NCBI GenBank assembly: GCA_040380145.1
Contig: JBEIJQ010000075.1
Location: forward strand, 1 to 14,227
Direction of reading: 5' to 3'
DNA length: 14,227 nt
DNA from: JBEIJQ01 sp040380145
GTDB taxonomy: Bacteria > Bacteroidota > Bacteroidia > Chitinophagales > Saprospiraceae
Shown: one piece after another, positions 7,786-14,227 of the stretch
How positions within the stretch are numbered: position 1 is the stretch's first letter
How the letters are laid out: every line of letters begins with the position of its first letter
Notes under the pieces: model-generated
Told to the model about the DNA's origin: nothing
Database searches by the model: none
The model's input: the letters and a program-made list of their open reading frames with translations, nothing else
Program-made: the position numbers and the translations under genes

Positions 7786-7969
7786 TTGAGCTAATCACGA
7801 CAGCGCAGCTTTGGGCAGCGGGCCTGAGCGAAAAAACTGTTGGATGATTTGCGGCAAACGACATAGATCCGAGGCCCCAGCGCAGCCCAGCAAATCGAGT
7901 TCTTTTTGCGCCCGCACCGAATTTGATCGGGGTTTGTTTCGGTTTCTTTTTCTTTTTGGGAAAAGAAAA

Positions 7970-7999
7970 ATCCCGTCAATCCCAAAATCCTGTAAATCC
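7970..7999. repeat. Degenerate ATCC-periodic tandem repeat
   Basis: ATCC starts at 7970, 7979, 7987 and 7996, so the spacing is 9, 8 and 9 nt. The bases after it are CGTCA, CAAA, TGTAA and TGCTT. The pattern resembles interspersed 'aggattta'-like repeats that I recall from intergenic regions of Bacteroidota; that comparison is from memory and unverified. Confidence 0.5.
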
Positions 8000-8055
8000 T
8001 GCTTCTTACAAAAAAAGGTTACCGCAAAAAAACCGTACGCCCCCCATTCTCCACT

Positions 8056-8090
8056 CAAACAAAAGCGGCGGGCCGAAAGGCCCGCCGCTT
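8056..8090 (-). terminator. Intrinsic terminator of the DPP III-like gene
   Basis: A perfect 12-bp stem is formed by AAGCGGCGGGCC (8063-8074) and its reverse complement (8079-8090). The loop is GAAA on the plus strand and TTTC on the minus strand. Read leftward it is followed by TTTTGTTTG. It lies 32 nt past the stop codon of the gene on its right. A T6 run at 8095-8100 on the other side could let it act in the rightward direction too. Confidence 0.88.
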
Positions 8091-8122
8091 CGCGTTTTTT
8101 CCGAAAACCGGAACAGCCGGCG

Positions 8123-10180
8123 TCAATTTTGGATCGGCAGCGTCGCGTATTCTTTTCCGTAGAACAGCATCTGCTCGAGGAAATTCGTCGGGTATTCGAT
8201 CAGGACATCCGTCACGCGGTCGCCTTCCATTTTGGGCACCAGGCGCGGTTGGATGAAGCCTTTGTAGGGGGCGAGGTTGAGTTTTTTGTAGCGTTCGAGC
8301 ACTTCCTGGTGGATAGCGTGGTCGATCTGTACACCGTATCCTTCCACGAGCGCCTTGGCCGCGGCGAAATCGCCCTGTGACTTGATGCGCTGGATCTCGG
8401 CGAGGAGTTGGCCGAACAGCGTGCGGAGTTTGGCGTAGTCGTTGACCACGAAGAAGGATTTGCCGTCCTTGTTCTTTTTTTCGATCACATTGTCGGCCTT
8501 GCCCTTTTCGTAGGCCCAAGCGGCCACGAGCTGACGGTTGCGCATGTGCGCCTCTTCGAGCTGTTTTTCCTCCTCGGGGATGCGCGTGAGCTGGATCATC
8601 AGGCCGTTGGTGATGTAATCGTCGTAGGCGGCCTTGCCCATTTCCTCGTCCACGGGGATGTTGACGGCGGCGAGGATTTCGCGCAGCTTGGGATCGGGCA
8701 GGTAGTACAGAGCCACGAGGTCGGCACGGGCCTCTTCGAGGGTGTTGCTGTAGTTTTTCAGCGTGATGGAGGGATCCTTCACGCCTTCTTCGAGGCGTCC
8801 GGAGGCGTGCCCGATCACTTCGTGCATGTCGGTGTGGAGGTCGTCGGCCAAGGCGCCCCATTTTTCGGCGCGGGCGATCATTTCAGGCGAGAAAAAGAAT
8901 TCTTCCAACATCCCGCTGCCGGACGCGGATTCGTTGTAGGCCCGGACGATGTTGCCGAGGTTGACCGATTTGGAGCCGTGCTGCTCGCGGATCCAGTTGC
9001 TGTTGGGCAAGTTGATGCCGATGGGCGTGGCCGGGGCCGCATCGCCGGCCTCCGTCACCACGGTGATCACCTTGGCGGTGATGCCCTTCACATTGGGCTT
9101 CTTGTGGGCGGGCTGCAGCGGGGAGTTGTCTTCGAACCACTGGGCCATGTCGCCGATGGCCTTGATTCGGCGCGAAGCGTCCATGTCTTTGAACGAGACC
9201 ACCGACTCAAAGGAACCGCGCAGCCCCAAGGGGTCGCCGTACACTTCGATGAAGCCGTGCACGAGGTCGAAGCGGGAAGCGGTGTCCTTCACCCATTCGA
9301 TGTTGTAGGCGTCGAAATCGGCCAGGTCGCCGCTCTTGTAGTACTTGACCAAGGCCTCGAGGGTCTTTTTCTGTTGCTCGTTTTCGGCCACGCCGACGGC
9401 TTTTTCCAGCCAGTACACCATTTTTTCGATGGACTGCGTGTACATGCCGCCCACTTTCCAGATGCGCTCCACCAACTTGCCGTCCACCTTGGCGAACTGG
9501 CTGTTGAGGCCGTACATCGGCGCATTGGGGCCGCCCTTTTTGGTGAGGGCCAGGTAATGGGCGTCGGTCTCGGCCTGCGTGACGCCGGCGTAGAAATTGG
9601 TGGCGGAGTTGGCCAGCATGTCCTTCGAACCGTCGAGATTGACGCGCTTGGGCGCCACGGTGGGGTCGAAACAGATCGGGGAGATCCGCGCCACGAAGGC
9701 CTCCACCGTTTCACCGGCGGACAGGGGCAGCTGGGCGGAATCCGATCCCTTGATCAGCTCCGCGAAATAGGCCTGCGAGCACTCGGGCAGCAGTTTGTTG
9801 CTGGAATAGTGGTGGTGTATGCCGTTGGAAAAAAACACGCGCTTGGCGTACACCTCGAATTTGCCCCACTCGTCACCGGACTTTTCGCCTTTGTACGAAT
9901 TGAAAATGGCCTCCAAGGTCTTGCGTACGGTGAGGTTGTACTTGCAGTTTTGGTCCCAGATAATGTCGCGACCGTACAAAGCGGCCTGCGAAAGGTAATA
10001 GGCCAGCTCTTTTTCGCGAGCCGTCAACTGCTCGAAACCGGGCACTTTGTAGGTGAGGATGCGCAGGTCGGCGAACTGGTCTTTTTTGACCGGGGCCTCG
10101 GTAGCTGGTGCGGTCTTTTTCTCACAGGCCGCCAGCCAGACCGTGGCAAGCGCCAATAGGGCGATGATCGTTTTTTTCAT
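8123..10180 (-). CDS. Dipeptidyl peptidase III-like zinc lipoprotein (peptidase family M49)
   Basis: The 685-residue product fits bacterial DPP III, which removes dipeptides from the N termini of short peptides. A lipoprotein signal ends in LAAC with Cys19, followed by EKK, so it is probably membrane-anchored outside the cytoplasm. The family zinc motif HEVIGH gives His453, Glu454 and His458 (HExxGH form). EEARAD at 482-487 supplies the third zinc ligand, most likely Glu483, matching EECRAE of the family. The motif spacing of about 30 residues fits the short bacterial (Bacteroides-type) form rather than the longer spacing in human DPP III. The central region (e.g. GINLPNSNWIREQHGSKSVNLGN) is also typical. 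The start at 10180 is fixed by the signal sequence. A strong terminator follows. A decayed IS30 element lies 50 bp upstream and may contribute the promoter. Confidence 0.93.
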   Translation of the reverse strand: MKKTIIALLALATVWLAACEKKTAPATEAPVKKDQFADLRILTYKVPGFEQLTAREKELAYYLSQAALYGRDIIWDQNCKYNLTVRKTLEAIFNSYKGEKSGDEWGKFEVYAKRVFFSNGIHHHYSSNKLLPECSQAYFAELIKGSDSAQLPLSAGETVEAFVARISPICFDPTVAPKRVNLDGSKDMLANSATNFYAGVTQAETDAHYLALTKKGGPNAPMYGLNSQFAKVDGKLVERIWKVGGMYTQSIEKMVYWLEKAVGVAENEQQKKTLEALVKYYKSGDLADFDAYNIEWVKDTASRFDLVHGFIEVYGDPLGLRGSFESVVSFKDMDASRRIKAIGDMAQWFEDNSPLQPAHKKPNVKGITAKVITVVTEAGDAAPATPIGINLPNSNWIREQHGSKSVNLGNIVRAYNESASGSGMLEEFFFSPEMIARAEKWGALADDLHTDMHEVIGHASGRLEEGVKDPSITLKNYSNTLEEARADLVALYYLPDPKLREILAAVNIPVDEEMGKAAYDDYITNGLMIQLTRIPEEEKQLEEAHMRNRQLVAAWAYEKGKADNVIEKKNKDGKSFFVVNDYAKLRTLFGQLLAEIQRIKSQGDFAAAKALVEGYGVQIDHAIHQEVLERYKKLNLAPYKGFIQPRLVPKMEGDRVTDVLIEYPTNFLEQMLFYGKEYATLPIQN

Positions 10181-10213
10181 GGGAAAAAAAGTAGGAAATG
10201 GGTTTTTTGGGAA

Positions 10214-10243
10214 AAAAAATAAAAGCAGGATTCAACTTTCAAA
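10214..10243 (-). promoter_or_regulatory. Possible hybrid promoter for the DPP III-like gene using the IS end
   Basis: On the minus strand TTTG (10243-10240) lies inside the left terminal inverted repeat of the IS. TATTTTTT (10221-10214), outside it, matches TAnnTTTG except for the last base. The spacer is 18 nt, within the Bacteroidota range. The implied leader is about 25-30 nt before the ATG at 10180. The -7 box is in a long T run, so a chance match is quite possible. Confidence 0.35.
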
Positions 10244-10250
10244 AGCAACA
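10231..10250 (+). repeat. Left terminal inverted repeat of the IS30-family element
   Basis: TTCAACTTTCAAAAGCAACA aligns with the reverse complement of the right end, TTCAACTTGTAAAGGCAACA, with three mismatches. It overlaps the transposase stop codon at 10232-10234. Confidence 0.82.
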
Positions 10251-11002
10251 CTCCCCGATTTAGATAATAGGTTGAAAGCTTCATTGGGAGTGAAGAACCC
10301 GAGCCTTTTTTTAGGTCGGTTGTTGAGTTCGTTGGCGATAAAGATAAGGAACTCATGTGAAAGGGAAAGGATGTCGGATTTTTTGGGAACGAATTGTCGG
10401 ATGAGTCCGTTGAGGTTTTCGTTGGATCCCCGTTCCCAACTGTGGAACGGGGCCGATAAATAGAAGGGCAGTCCGAGATTGGAAGAGATTTCGGCATGAC
10501 CGGCGAACTTCTTTCCATTGTCAGCAGTCATGGTTTTGAGAAAAGGTTACAGTGGCGTCAAGGCATCAATAGCGGCCTCGGCGACTGCTTTTGCTTCTTT
10601 GGTTTCGACCTTTCGGATATGGACGGTCCCCGCTGTTCGATCGTTGATGGTGACCAATGCGCCCTTGTGTCTGGCCCCTACCATCAGGTCGATCTCCATA
10701 TCTCCCAAACGTTCGCGGGCATCGACCTCCGGGCTGAACTTGCGCTCTATCAGCCCCGCCACCCGGCTTTTCATCTCTTCCGTGAAGGTCACGCTGTGCG
10801 GCTTGGATTTGCGGCGTTTGATGCTGTGGCGCTGCGCCAGTTCGGCTCGGTATTCCCCCTTACGCCTGTCGCAGTTGCGCTTCAACTCCTTGCAAATGGA
10901 CGAGGCCGATTTTCCAATGATCGCTCCTATGCAACGAAGGCTCTTGCCTTCGTTTTTCAAGCATTCGGTTACATATCTTTGCTCTTGGGTGATGTGGCTC
11001 AT
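10232..11002 (-). pseudogene. IS30-family transposase, broken by an internal deletion and an in-frame stop
   Basis: Reading from the ATG at 11002 the frame has 257 codons, against roughly 320-380 residues for intact IS30 transposases. The N terminus is a typical helix-turn-helix (MSHITQEQRY ... IGKSASSICKELKRN). At residue 92 KFSPE joins directly to VDARERLGDMEIDLM, so the segment that normally lies between (usually 60-90 residues, including the SxETIYRYI-like part) is missing in frame. Codon 152 is TAA (10547-10549), between DALTPL and PFLKTMTADNG; the same frame continues to 10232. The catalytic triad is still recognisable: Asp105, Asp161 and Glu195, with the usual 33-residue D-E gap. Further substitutions, such as DNGKKF for the usual DNGKEF, fit decay. 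An active product is very unlikely. Confidence 0.9.
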
Positions 11003-11053
11003 TTTGGCGAATTTTGGACGAGGAGCCAAGATAGCACACATCTTCCATCAGGG

Positions 11054-11078
11054 AAGGAGAGGGCAAACGCCCTCCCTT
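11054..11078. repeat. Hairpin near the right end of the IS, upstream of the transposase
   Basis: AAGGAGAGGGC (11054-11064) pairs with GCCCTCCCTT (11069-11078) over an AAAC loop, with one bulged A. It lies between the right inverted repeat and the transposase start. In many IS elements such a stem limits transcription entering from outside; that role is an inference here. Confidence 0.5.
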
Positions 11079-11115
11079 CTTCTGAAAAAATTTATGCTCG
11101 ATTCGACATGCCCTT

Positions 11116-11135
11116 TGTTGCCTTTACAAGTTGAA
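11116..11135 (-). repeat. Right terminal inverted repeat of the IS30-family element
   Basis: The minus strand reads TTCAACTTGTAAAGGCAACA and matches the left end at 17 of 20 positions. The next gene on the plus strand begins only 40 bp outside it. Confidence 0.82.
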
Positions 11136-11174
11136 CCTGTGAAATATAAGTCAATTTTTTATAAAAAAAATACC

Positions 11175-11468
11175 ATGCTGGTCCGTTTGGTCAAAATGAC
11201 GTTTCGTCCCGAGGCGGTCGGGGATTTCTTGGAACTTTTCGCGTCTTACCAAGACTATGTGCGCACCTTTCCGGGCTGCGGCGGGCTGGTTTTGTACCGC
11301 GACCGGGAGCGCCCCGATGTGTTTTTCACCCAGAGCCGTTGGGCCGACGGGGAGGCTTTGGAGCGCTATCGGTCCTCGGAGAAATTCCGCGACACGTGGC
11401 GGCAGACCAAGGCGTATTTCGCCGCCCCGCCCGAAGCGTGGTCGGTGGACGAATGCGGGGGCGGGTAG
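11175..11468 (+). CDS. ABM-domain protein (antibiotic biosynthesis monooxygenase-like, putative quinol monooxygenase)
   Basis: The 97-residue product has the length and pattern of the dimeric alpha/beta-barrel ABM family. It opens with MLVRLVKMTFRPEAVGDFLELF, then FPGCGGLVLYRDRERPDVFFTQSRW, and ends with a helix and AAPPEAWSVDE. The family includes cofactor-free monooxygenases and heme- or quinone-related enzymes, but many close homologues are uncharacterised, so no substrate is assigned. The ATG at 11175 gives the typical family N terminus; the frame extends upstream only through IS sequence. The start is 40 bp from the right IS repeat, so its promoter must lie in the AT-rich gap or inside the IS; no clear TAnnTTTG box is seen. 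It converges on the YitT-family gene with a 16-bp gap. Confidence 0.85.
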   Translation: MLVRLVKMTFRPEAVGDFLELFASYQDYVRTFPGCGGLVLYRDRERPDVFFTQSRWADGEALERYRSSEKFRDTWRQTKAYFAAPPEAWSVDECGGG

Positions 11469-11484
11469 CGCCTGTCGACCGCTC

Positions 11485-12393
11485 TCAGTGCAGGGGCCTT
11501 TTTTTGATCATGCCCCCTTTGGTATCACGGATGGGGTGCTGCACGATGAAGGCGTTCGGATCTATTTTTTCCACTTCCAGCACCAAACGGGTGACCTCGA
11601 GGCGGGTGACCACGCAGAACAGCACCAGGCGTTCTTCGCGCACCCGCCCCGATTTCCCGTGGCCGGCTTCCGATTTGTAGGTCGTCACCCCGCGGCCCAG
11701 GTTGTTGGTGATGGCATCGCAGATGACCTCTGCATGACTGGACACGATGGTCACCCCGATGTATTCTTCAATGCCGTGGATCAGGAAATCCACCGTTTTG
11801 GAAGCCGCGAAATAGGTGAGCATGGCGTACATCGCCGTTTCCATGTCCGTCAAGAAAATCGCGCCCGAGAACAGCACTACATTGAACACCGCTATGAAGT
11901 CGCCCACCGTTATGCTGGTGCGGCGGCTCATGTAGATCGCCAGCACCTCGGTGCCGTCTATGACCGCCCCGCCCCGGATGGCGAAGCCGATGCCCGCTCC
12001 GAGGAAAAAACCGCCGAAAACGGCGATCAGTAATTTGTCGGTCGTGAAAATCGGCAGTTGCACCACATGCACCAAGACCGCCAGCGCGACGATGGCCACG
12101 GTGCTTTTGAAAGCAAACTCGCCGGAAACCTGCCAATAACCAATCGCGATAAAGGGCAGGTTGACCAGCACGATCAGCAGCGACAGGTCTACGCCCGTCA
12201 GGATCTCCAGCAGCAGCGAAACGCCCATGGCGCCGCCGTCCAGGAATCCGTTGGGAAGCAAAAATCCCTTCAGTCCGATGGCCGCGCTGGCCACGCCCAG
12301 CGACAGCAGCACCAGGTCTTTGATCTGTCGGATGCGCACGATCTTGCGCAGCCAAGGGCGGTTTTGGAAGTTCTCAACGGCGTTTTGGATCAT
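11485..12393 (-). CDS. YitT-family integral membrane protein (DUF161 repeats plus C-terminal DUF2179)
   Basis: The product is 302 residues, a usual length for the family. About five or six membrane segments are visible (roughly 27-45, 70-88, 97-115, 119-140, 165-183 and 186-200). Two related loops, GFLLPNGFLDGGAMGVSLL (43-61) and GFAIRGGAVIDGTEVLAIYM (136-155), reflect the internal DUF161 duplication. A soluble C-terminal domain (about 210-290; GVTIVSSHAEVICDAI ... RLEVTRLVLEVEKIDPNAFI) is DUF2179. The family function is not established; transport has been proposed. The gene is 72 bp downstream of the FAD-dependent dehydrogenase on the same strand, with no obvious terminator or TAnnTTTG box between them, so co-transcription is plausible. 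Confidence 0.9.
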   Translation of the reverse strand: MIQNAVENFQNRPWLRKIVRIRQIKDLVLLSLGVASAAIGLKGFLLPNGFLDGGAMGVSLLLEILTGVDLSLLIVLVNLPFIAIGYWQVSGEFAFKSTVAIVALAVLVHVVQLPIFTTDKLLIAVFGGFFLGAGIGFAIRGGAVIDGTEVLAIYMSRRTSITVGDFIAVFNVVLFSGAIFLTDMETAMYAMLTYFAASKTVDFLIHGIEEYIGVTIVSSHAEVICDAITNNLGRGVTTYKSEAGHGKSGRVREERLVLFCVVTRLEVTRLVLEVEKIDPNAFIVQHPIRDTKGGMIKKRPLH

Positions 12394-12465
12394 GGCGATT
12401 GTTTCGGGCGTAACAACCGGAAGAATTTTTGGTTGACGCCCCGCCTGTTCCCGCCCGCCCTGCGG

Positions 12466-14049
12466 TCAGCCCAAGCCCGTGATTTTGCGGGCCACGGCGG
12501 CGGCGACCCGTTGCCCGTCCATGGCTGCCGAGACGATGCCGCCGGCGTATCCCGCCCCTTCGCCGCAGGGGAAAAGCCCGGCCAGATCGGGGCTTTCCAG
12601 CGTGGCCGGATCGCGGGGCACGCGCACGGGCGAACTGGTGCGGCTTTCGGTGCCCACTACCTGGGCCTCGTCGGTGAAGTAGCCTTTCATCGAGCGGCCG
12701 AATTGCCGCAGGCCTTTGCGCAAGCGCTCGGCGATGCCCGCCGGGAGGAGTTCGTGCAGGGGCGCGTCGTACAGTCCGGGGATGTAAGAACTGGGCAGCG
12801 CGTGTGCCGACAACTTGCCCGCCACGAAATCGGGCACCCGTTGGGCGGGCGCTTTTTGGCTGCCGTCGCCGGCCTTGAACAGCCGCTGCTCGACCTCCCG
12901 CTGAAAGGCGAGGGCGGCGAACGGCCCTTGGGAGCGATACGGCGCCAGGTCTTCCTCTTCCACGGCGACCACCAGCCCCGAGTTGGCGTATGGCGAATCG
13001 CGGCGCGACATGGACATCCCGTTGACCACCAGTTCGCCGGGCTCCGTGGCCGCGGGAACGATCAGCCCGCCCGGGCACATGCAGAACGAGAACACCCCGC
13101 GGCCCTCCACCTGACAGGCCAGCCGATAGCTCGAAGCGGGCAGCAGGGGGTCGCGCGGACGTTGTTTGTATTGCATCTCGTCGATCAGCGCCTGCGGGTG
13201 TTCGATGCGCACGCCGAGCGCGAAGGGCTTGGATTCGATGCGCACGCCTTTTTGGTGCAGCAGAAAAAAGATGTCCCGGGCGGAATGGCCGGTGGCGAGG
13301 ATCGTCGCTTCGCCCAGAAATTCCCGTTCCCCGTGGTTGACCTCCACGCCGAGGATCCGTCCGTCGCGTACCACCAGATCGGTGGCGAAGGCTTCGAAGT
13401 GGACTTCCCCGCCGAAGTGGAGGATAGTTGCGCGCAGGTTGGCCACCACGTTGGGCAGTTTGTTGGAACCGATGTGCGGGTGCGCGTCCACGAGGATATC
13501 GGGAGTGGCCCCGTGCTCGACCAGCAGGCGCAGCACTTTTTCCACGTCTCCGCGCTTGGTCGAGCGCGTGTACAGTTTTCCGTCCGAGTAGGTGCCCGCG
13601 CCGCCTTCGCCGAAACAGTAATTGGAGTGGGGATTGACCTCGCCGAATACTTGGATGGCGCGCAGGTCGCGGCGTCGGGCGCGCACGTCCTTGCCCCGGT
13701 CCAGCACGATGGGTTTCAGGCCCCGCTCGATCAGTTCGAGCGCGGCAAAATACCCGGCCGGGCCGGCGCCCACCACCACCACCCGGGGCGCATCGGCCAC
13801 CGATCGGTAGCCTTCGAGCAGCGCGGGTTCGGCGAGTGGTTCCAAACCGTGGGAGTACACCTCGCCCGTCAATTCCACCATCGGACGGCGGCCCCGCGCG
13901 TCGATCGAGCGCCGGCGCACGACCACCTGCCCCAGCGTCGATGCGGGAACCCCCAACTGATCGGCCGAGGCGCGGAGCAGTGCTTCCGGGTCGTTGGCCT
14001 CGGCGGGTGATAGGCGAAGGATGAGCGTTTGGGGCGACGGATCGGGCAT
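12466..14049 (-). CDS. NAD(P)/FAD-dependent oxidoreductase (COG2509-type FAD-dependent dehydrogenase)
   Basis: The 527-residue product has the layout of this uncharacterised flavoprotein family. A short N-terminal alpha/beta domain (LILRLSPAEANDPEALLRASADQLG) comes first. A dinucleotide-binding GAGPAG (94-99) follows, ending in an acidic VLDRG. The family hallmark FGEGGAGTYSDGKL is at 146-159. ATGHSARD marks a second nucleotide-contact region, and the FAD-closing GEGAGYAGG is at 496-504. The electron acceptor and substrate are unknown. I choose the ATG at 14049, not the in-frame ATG at 14085, because a perfect -7 box (14072-14079) lies between them, so the upstream codon would not be transcribed, and because the N terminus then fits the family. 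The gene looks even more GC-rich than the T9SS genes to the left. Confidence 0.92.
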   Translation of the reverse strand: MPDPSPQTLILRLSPAEANDPEALLRASADQLGVPASTLGQVVVRRRSIDARGRRPMVELTGEVYSHGLEPLAEPALLEGYRSVADAPRVVVVGAGPAGYFAALELIERGLKPIVLDRGKDVRARRRDLRAIQVFGEVNPHSNYCFGEGGAGTYSDGKLYTRSTKRGDVEKVLRLLVEHGATPDILVDAHPHIGSNKLPNVVANLRATILHFGGEVHFEAFATDLVVRDGRILGVEVNHGEREFLGEATILATGHSARDIFFLLHQKGVRIESKPFALGVRIEHPQALIDEMQYKQRPRDPLLPASSYRLACQVEGRGVFSFCMCPGGLIVPAATEPGELVVNGMSMSRRDSPYANSGLVVAVEEEDLAPYRSQGPFAALAFQREVEQRLFKAGDGSQKAPAQRVPDFVAGKLSAHALPSSYIPGLYDAPLHELLPAGIAERLRKGLRQFGRSMKGYFTDEAQVVGTESRTSSPVRVPRDPATLESPDLAGLFPCGEGAGYAGGIVSAAMDGQRVAAAVARKITGLG

Positions 14050-14071
14050 GGCGTTGAGCGGCTTTTGGGCA

Positions 14072-14079
14072 CAAAGATA
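14072..14079 (-). promoter_or_regulatory. Candidate -7 box for the FAD-dependent oxidoreductase gene
   Basis: The minus strand reads TATCTTTG, identical to the box in front of gldJ and a full match to TAnnTTTG. The implied leader is about 15-20 nt before the ATG at 14049. No convincing TTTG lies about 19 nt upstream. The remaining sequence to the window edge (14080-14227) is AT-rich at its end and holds nothing else I can support. Confidence 0.5.
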
Positions 14080-14227
14080 GGCCAAAAACGGACGGAGATC
14101 GGGGCATTTCCGATCGGCCGGCCCGAATCGGTTTGACGGGATTTTCGAGGGGAAAATAACTTTTCACTTCGTCCTCACCTGCGGTCGATGCCGGCGGACT
14201 AATATTCTTTTTTTATATAAAAATCTA

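Larger units (their letters stand above)
7542..8055. other. Gene-free, structured intergenic region between gldJ and the peptidase gene
   Basis: About 510 bp lie between two terminators of converging genes. Frames of 60-90 codons exist here, but their translations are low-complexity or basic without recognisable domains. The left half holds an 18-bp direct repeat and several palindromes (listed separately). The right half (about 7795-8010) holds a GC-rich stretch with repeated CAGCGCAGC (7801-7809, 7879-7887), a pyrimidine-rich run (about 7934-7957) and an ATCC-periodic stretch. It may be a decayed mobile element, an interspersed repeat or a small RNA; the sequence alone does not decide. Confidence 0.6.
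10231..11135 (-). mobile_element. Decayed IS30-family insertion sequence
   Basis: The element is bounded by imperfect 20-bp terminal inverted repeats at 10231-10250 and 11116-11135 (17 of 20 matching). The transposase stop codon overlaps the left repeat, as is common in compact IS elements. The roughly 905-bp length is short for IS30 (usually 1.0-1.25 kb), consistent with the deletion inside the transposase. I find no matching 2-3 bp target duplication outside the repeats, so the exact ends may be off by one to three bases. Confidence 0.85.

Noticed and set aside
7795..8058. 87-codon minus-strand frame in the gldJ-peptidase gap
   Set aside because: The product is basic and low-complexity and runs through the ATCC repeat and pyrimidine run. 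There is no family pattern or start signal; the DNA itself looks repeat-like.
8408..10159. 583-codon plus-strand frame opposite the DPP III-like gene
   Set aside because: It is antisense to an M49 gene with intact zinc motifs. The product is a Val/His/Gly-rich shadow without a start region or family match.
10177..10518. 113-codon minus-strand frame overlapping the transposase 3' half
   Set aside because: It is in a different frame from the transposase motifs and runs past the IS end into the peptidase start. It is a shadow.
11257..12033. 258-codon plus-strand frame across the ABM and YitT-family genes
   Set aside because: It overlaps two recognisable genes in other frames and has no family pattern.
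12058..14010. 650-codon plus-strand frame, and a 597-codon minus-strand frame (12374-14167), across the FAD-dependent oxidoreductase gene
   Set aside because: Both overlap a gene with clear FAD-binding motifs. Their products are Arg/Pro/Gly- or His/Gln-rich without any recognisable fold.

Overview
The window looks like a chromosomal segment of a fairly GC-rich gliding or surface-secreting member of the Bacteroidota. Saprospiria or a neighbouring class is my guess, not something the sequence proves. The evidence is a type IX secretion (T9SS) / gliding gene group (PorU sortase, a PorP/SprF-family protein, the GldJ lipoprotein), Bacteroidota-type promoter -7 boxes (TAnnTTTG), an absence of strong Shine-Dalgarno sequences, and lipoproteins with standard lipoboxes.

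Layout from left to right. A DUF58-family membrane protein runs off the left edge (minus strand, 1-498). porU (minus, 703-4563) follows. A 251-bp divergent intergenic region separates porU from a rightward pair: a PorP/SprF-family gene (4815-5846) and gldJ (5958-7481). gldJ ends in a very strong intrinsic terminator. About 520 bp without a convincing gene then follow (7542-8062), containing an 18-bp direct repeat, several short palindromes and a degenerate ATCC-periodic repeat. A second strong terminator closes a leftward gene for a dipeptidyl peptidase III (M49) lipoprotein (8123-10180). Upstream of that gene lies a decayed IS30-family element of about 0.9 kb (10231-11135). Its transposase has lost an internal segment and carries an in-frame TAA. 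To the right are a small ABM-fold monooxygenase-like gene (plus), a YitT-family membrane protein (minus) and an FAD-dependent dehydrogenase of the COG2509 type (minus). The last roughly 150 bp, right of the dehydrogenase promoter, hold nothing I can name.

How the genes work together. PorU is the surface sortase that removes C-terminal sorting domains from T9SS cargo. GldJ is an outer-membrane-anchored lipoprotein needed for the gliding/T9SS machinery in characterised members. PorP/SprF proteins are outer-membrane beta-barrel partners of T9SS. PorU and the PorP-GldJ pair start from one shared divergent control region. The genes right of gldJ look like unrelated housekeeping or accessory functions.

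I do not see a clearly new multi-gene system here. The items most worth a second look are the structured non-coding region between gldJ and the peptidase gene, the possible hybrid promoter formed by the IS30 end in front of the peptidase gene, the decayed IS itself, and the overlapping divergent promoters plus large inverted repeat between porU and the PorP-like gene.
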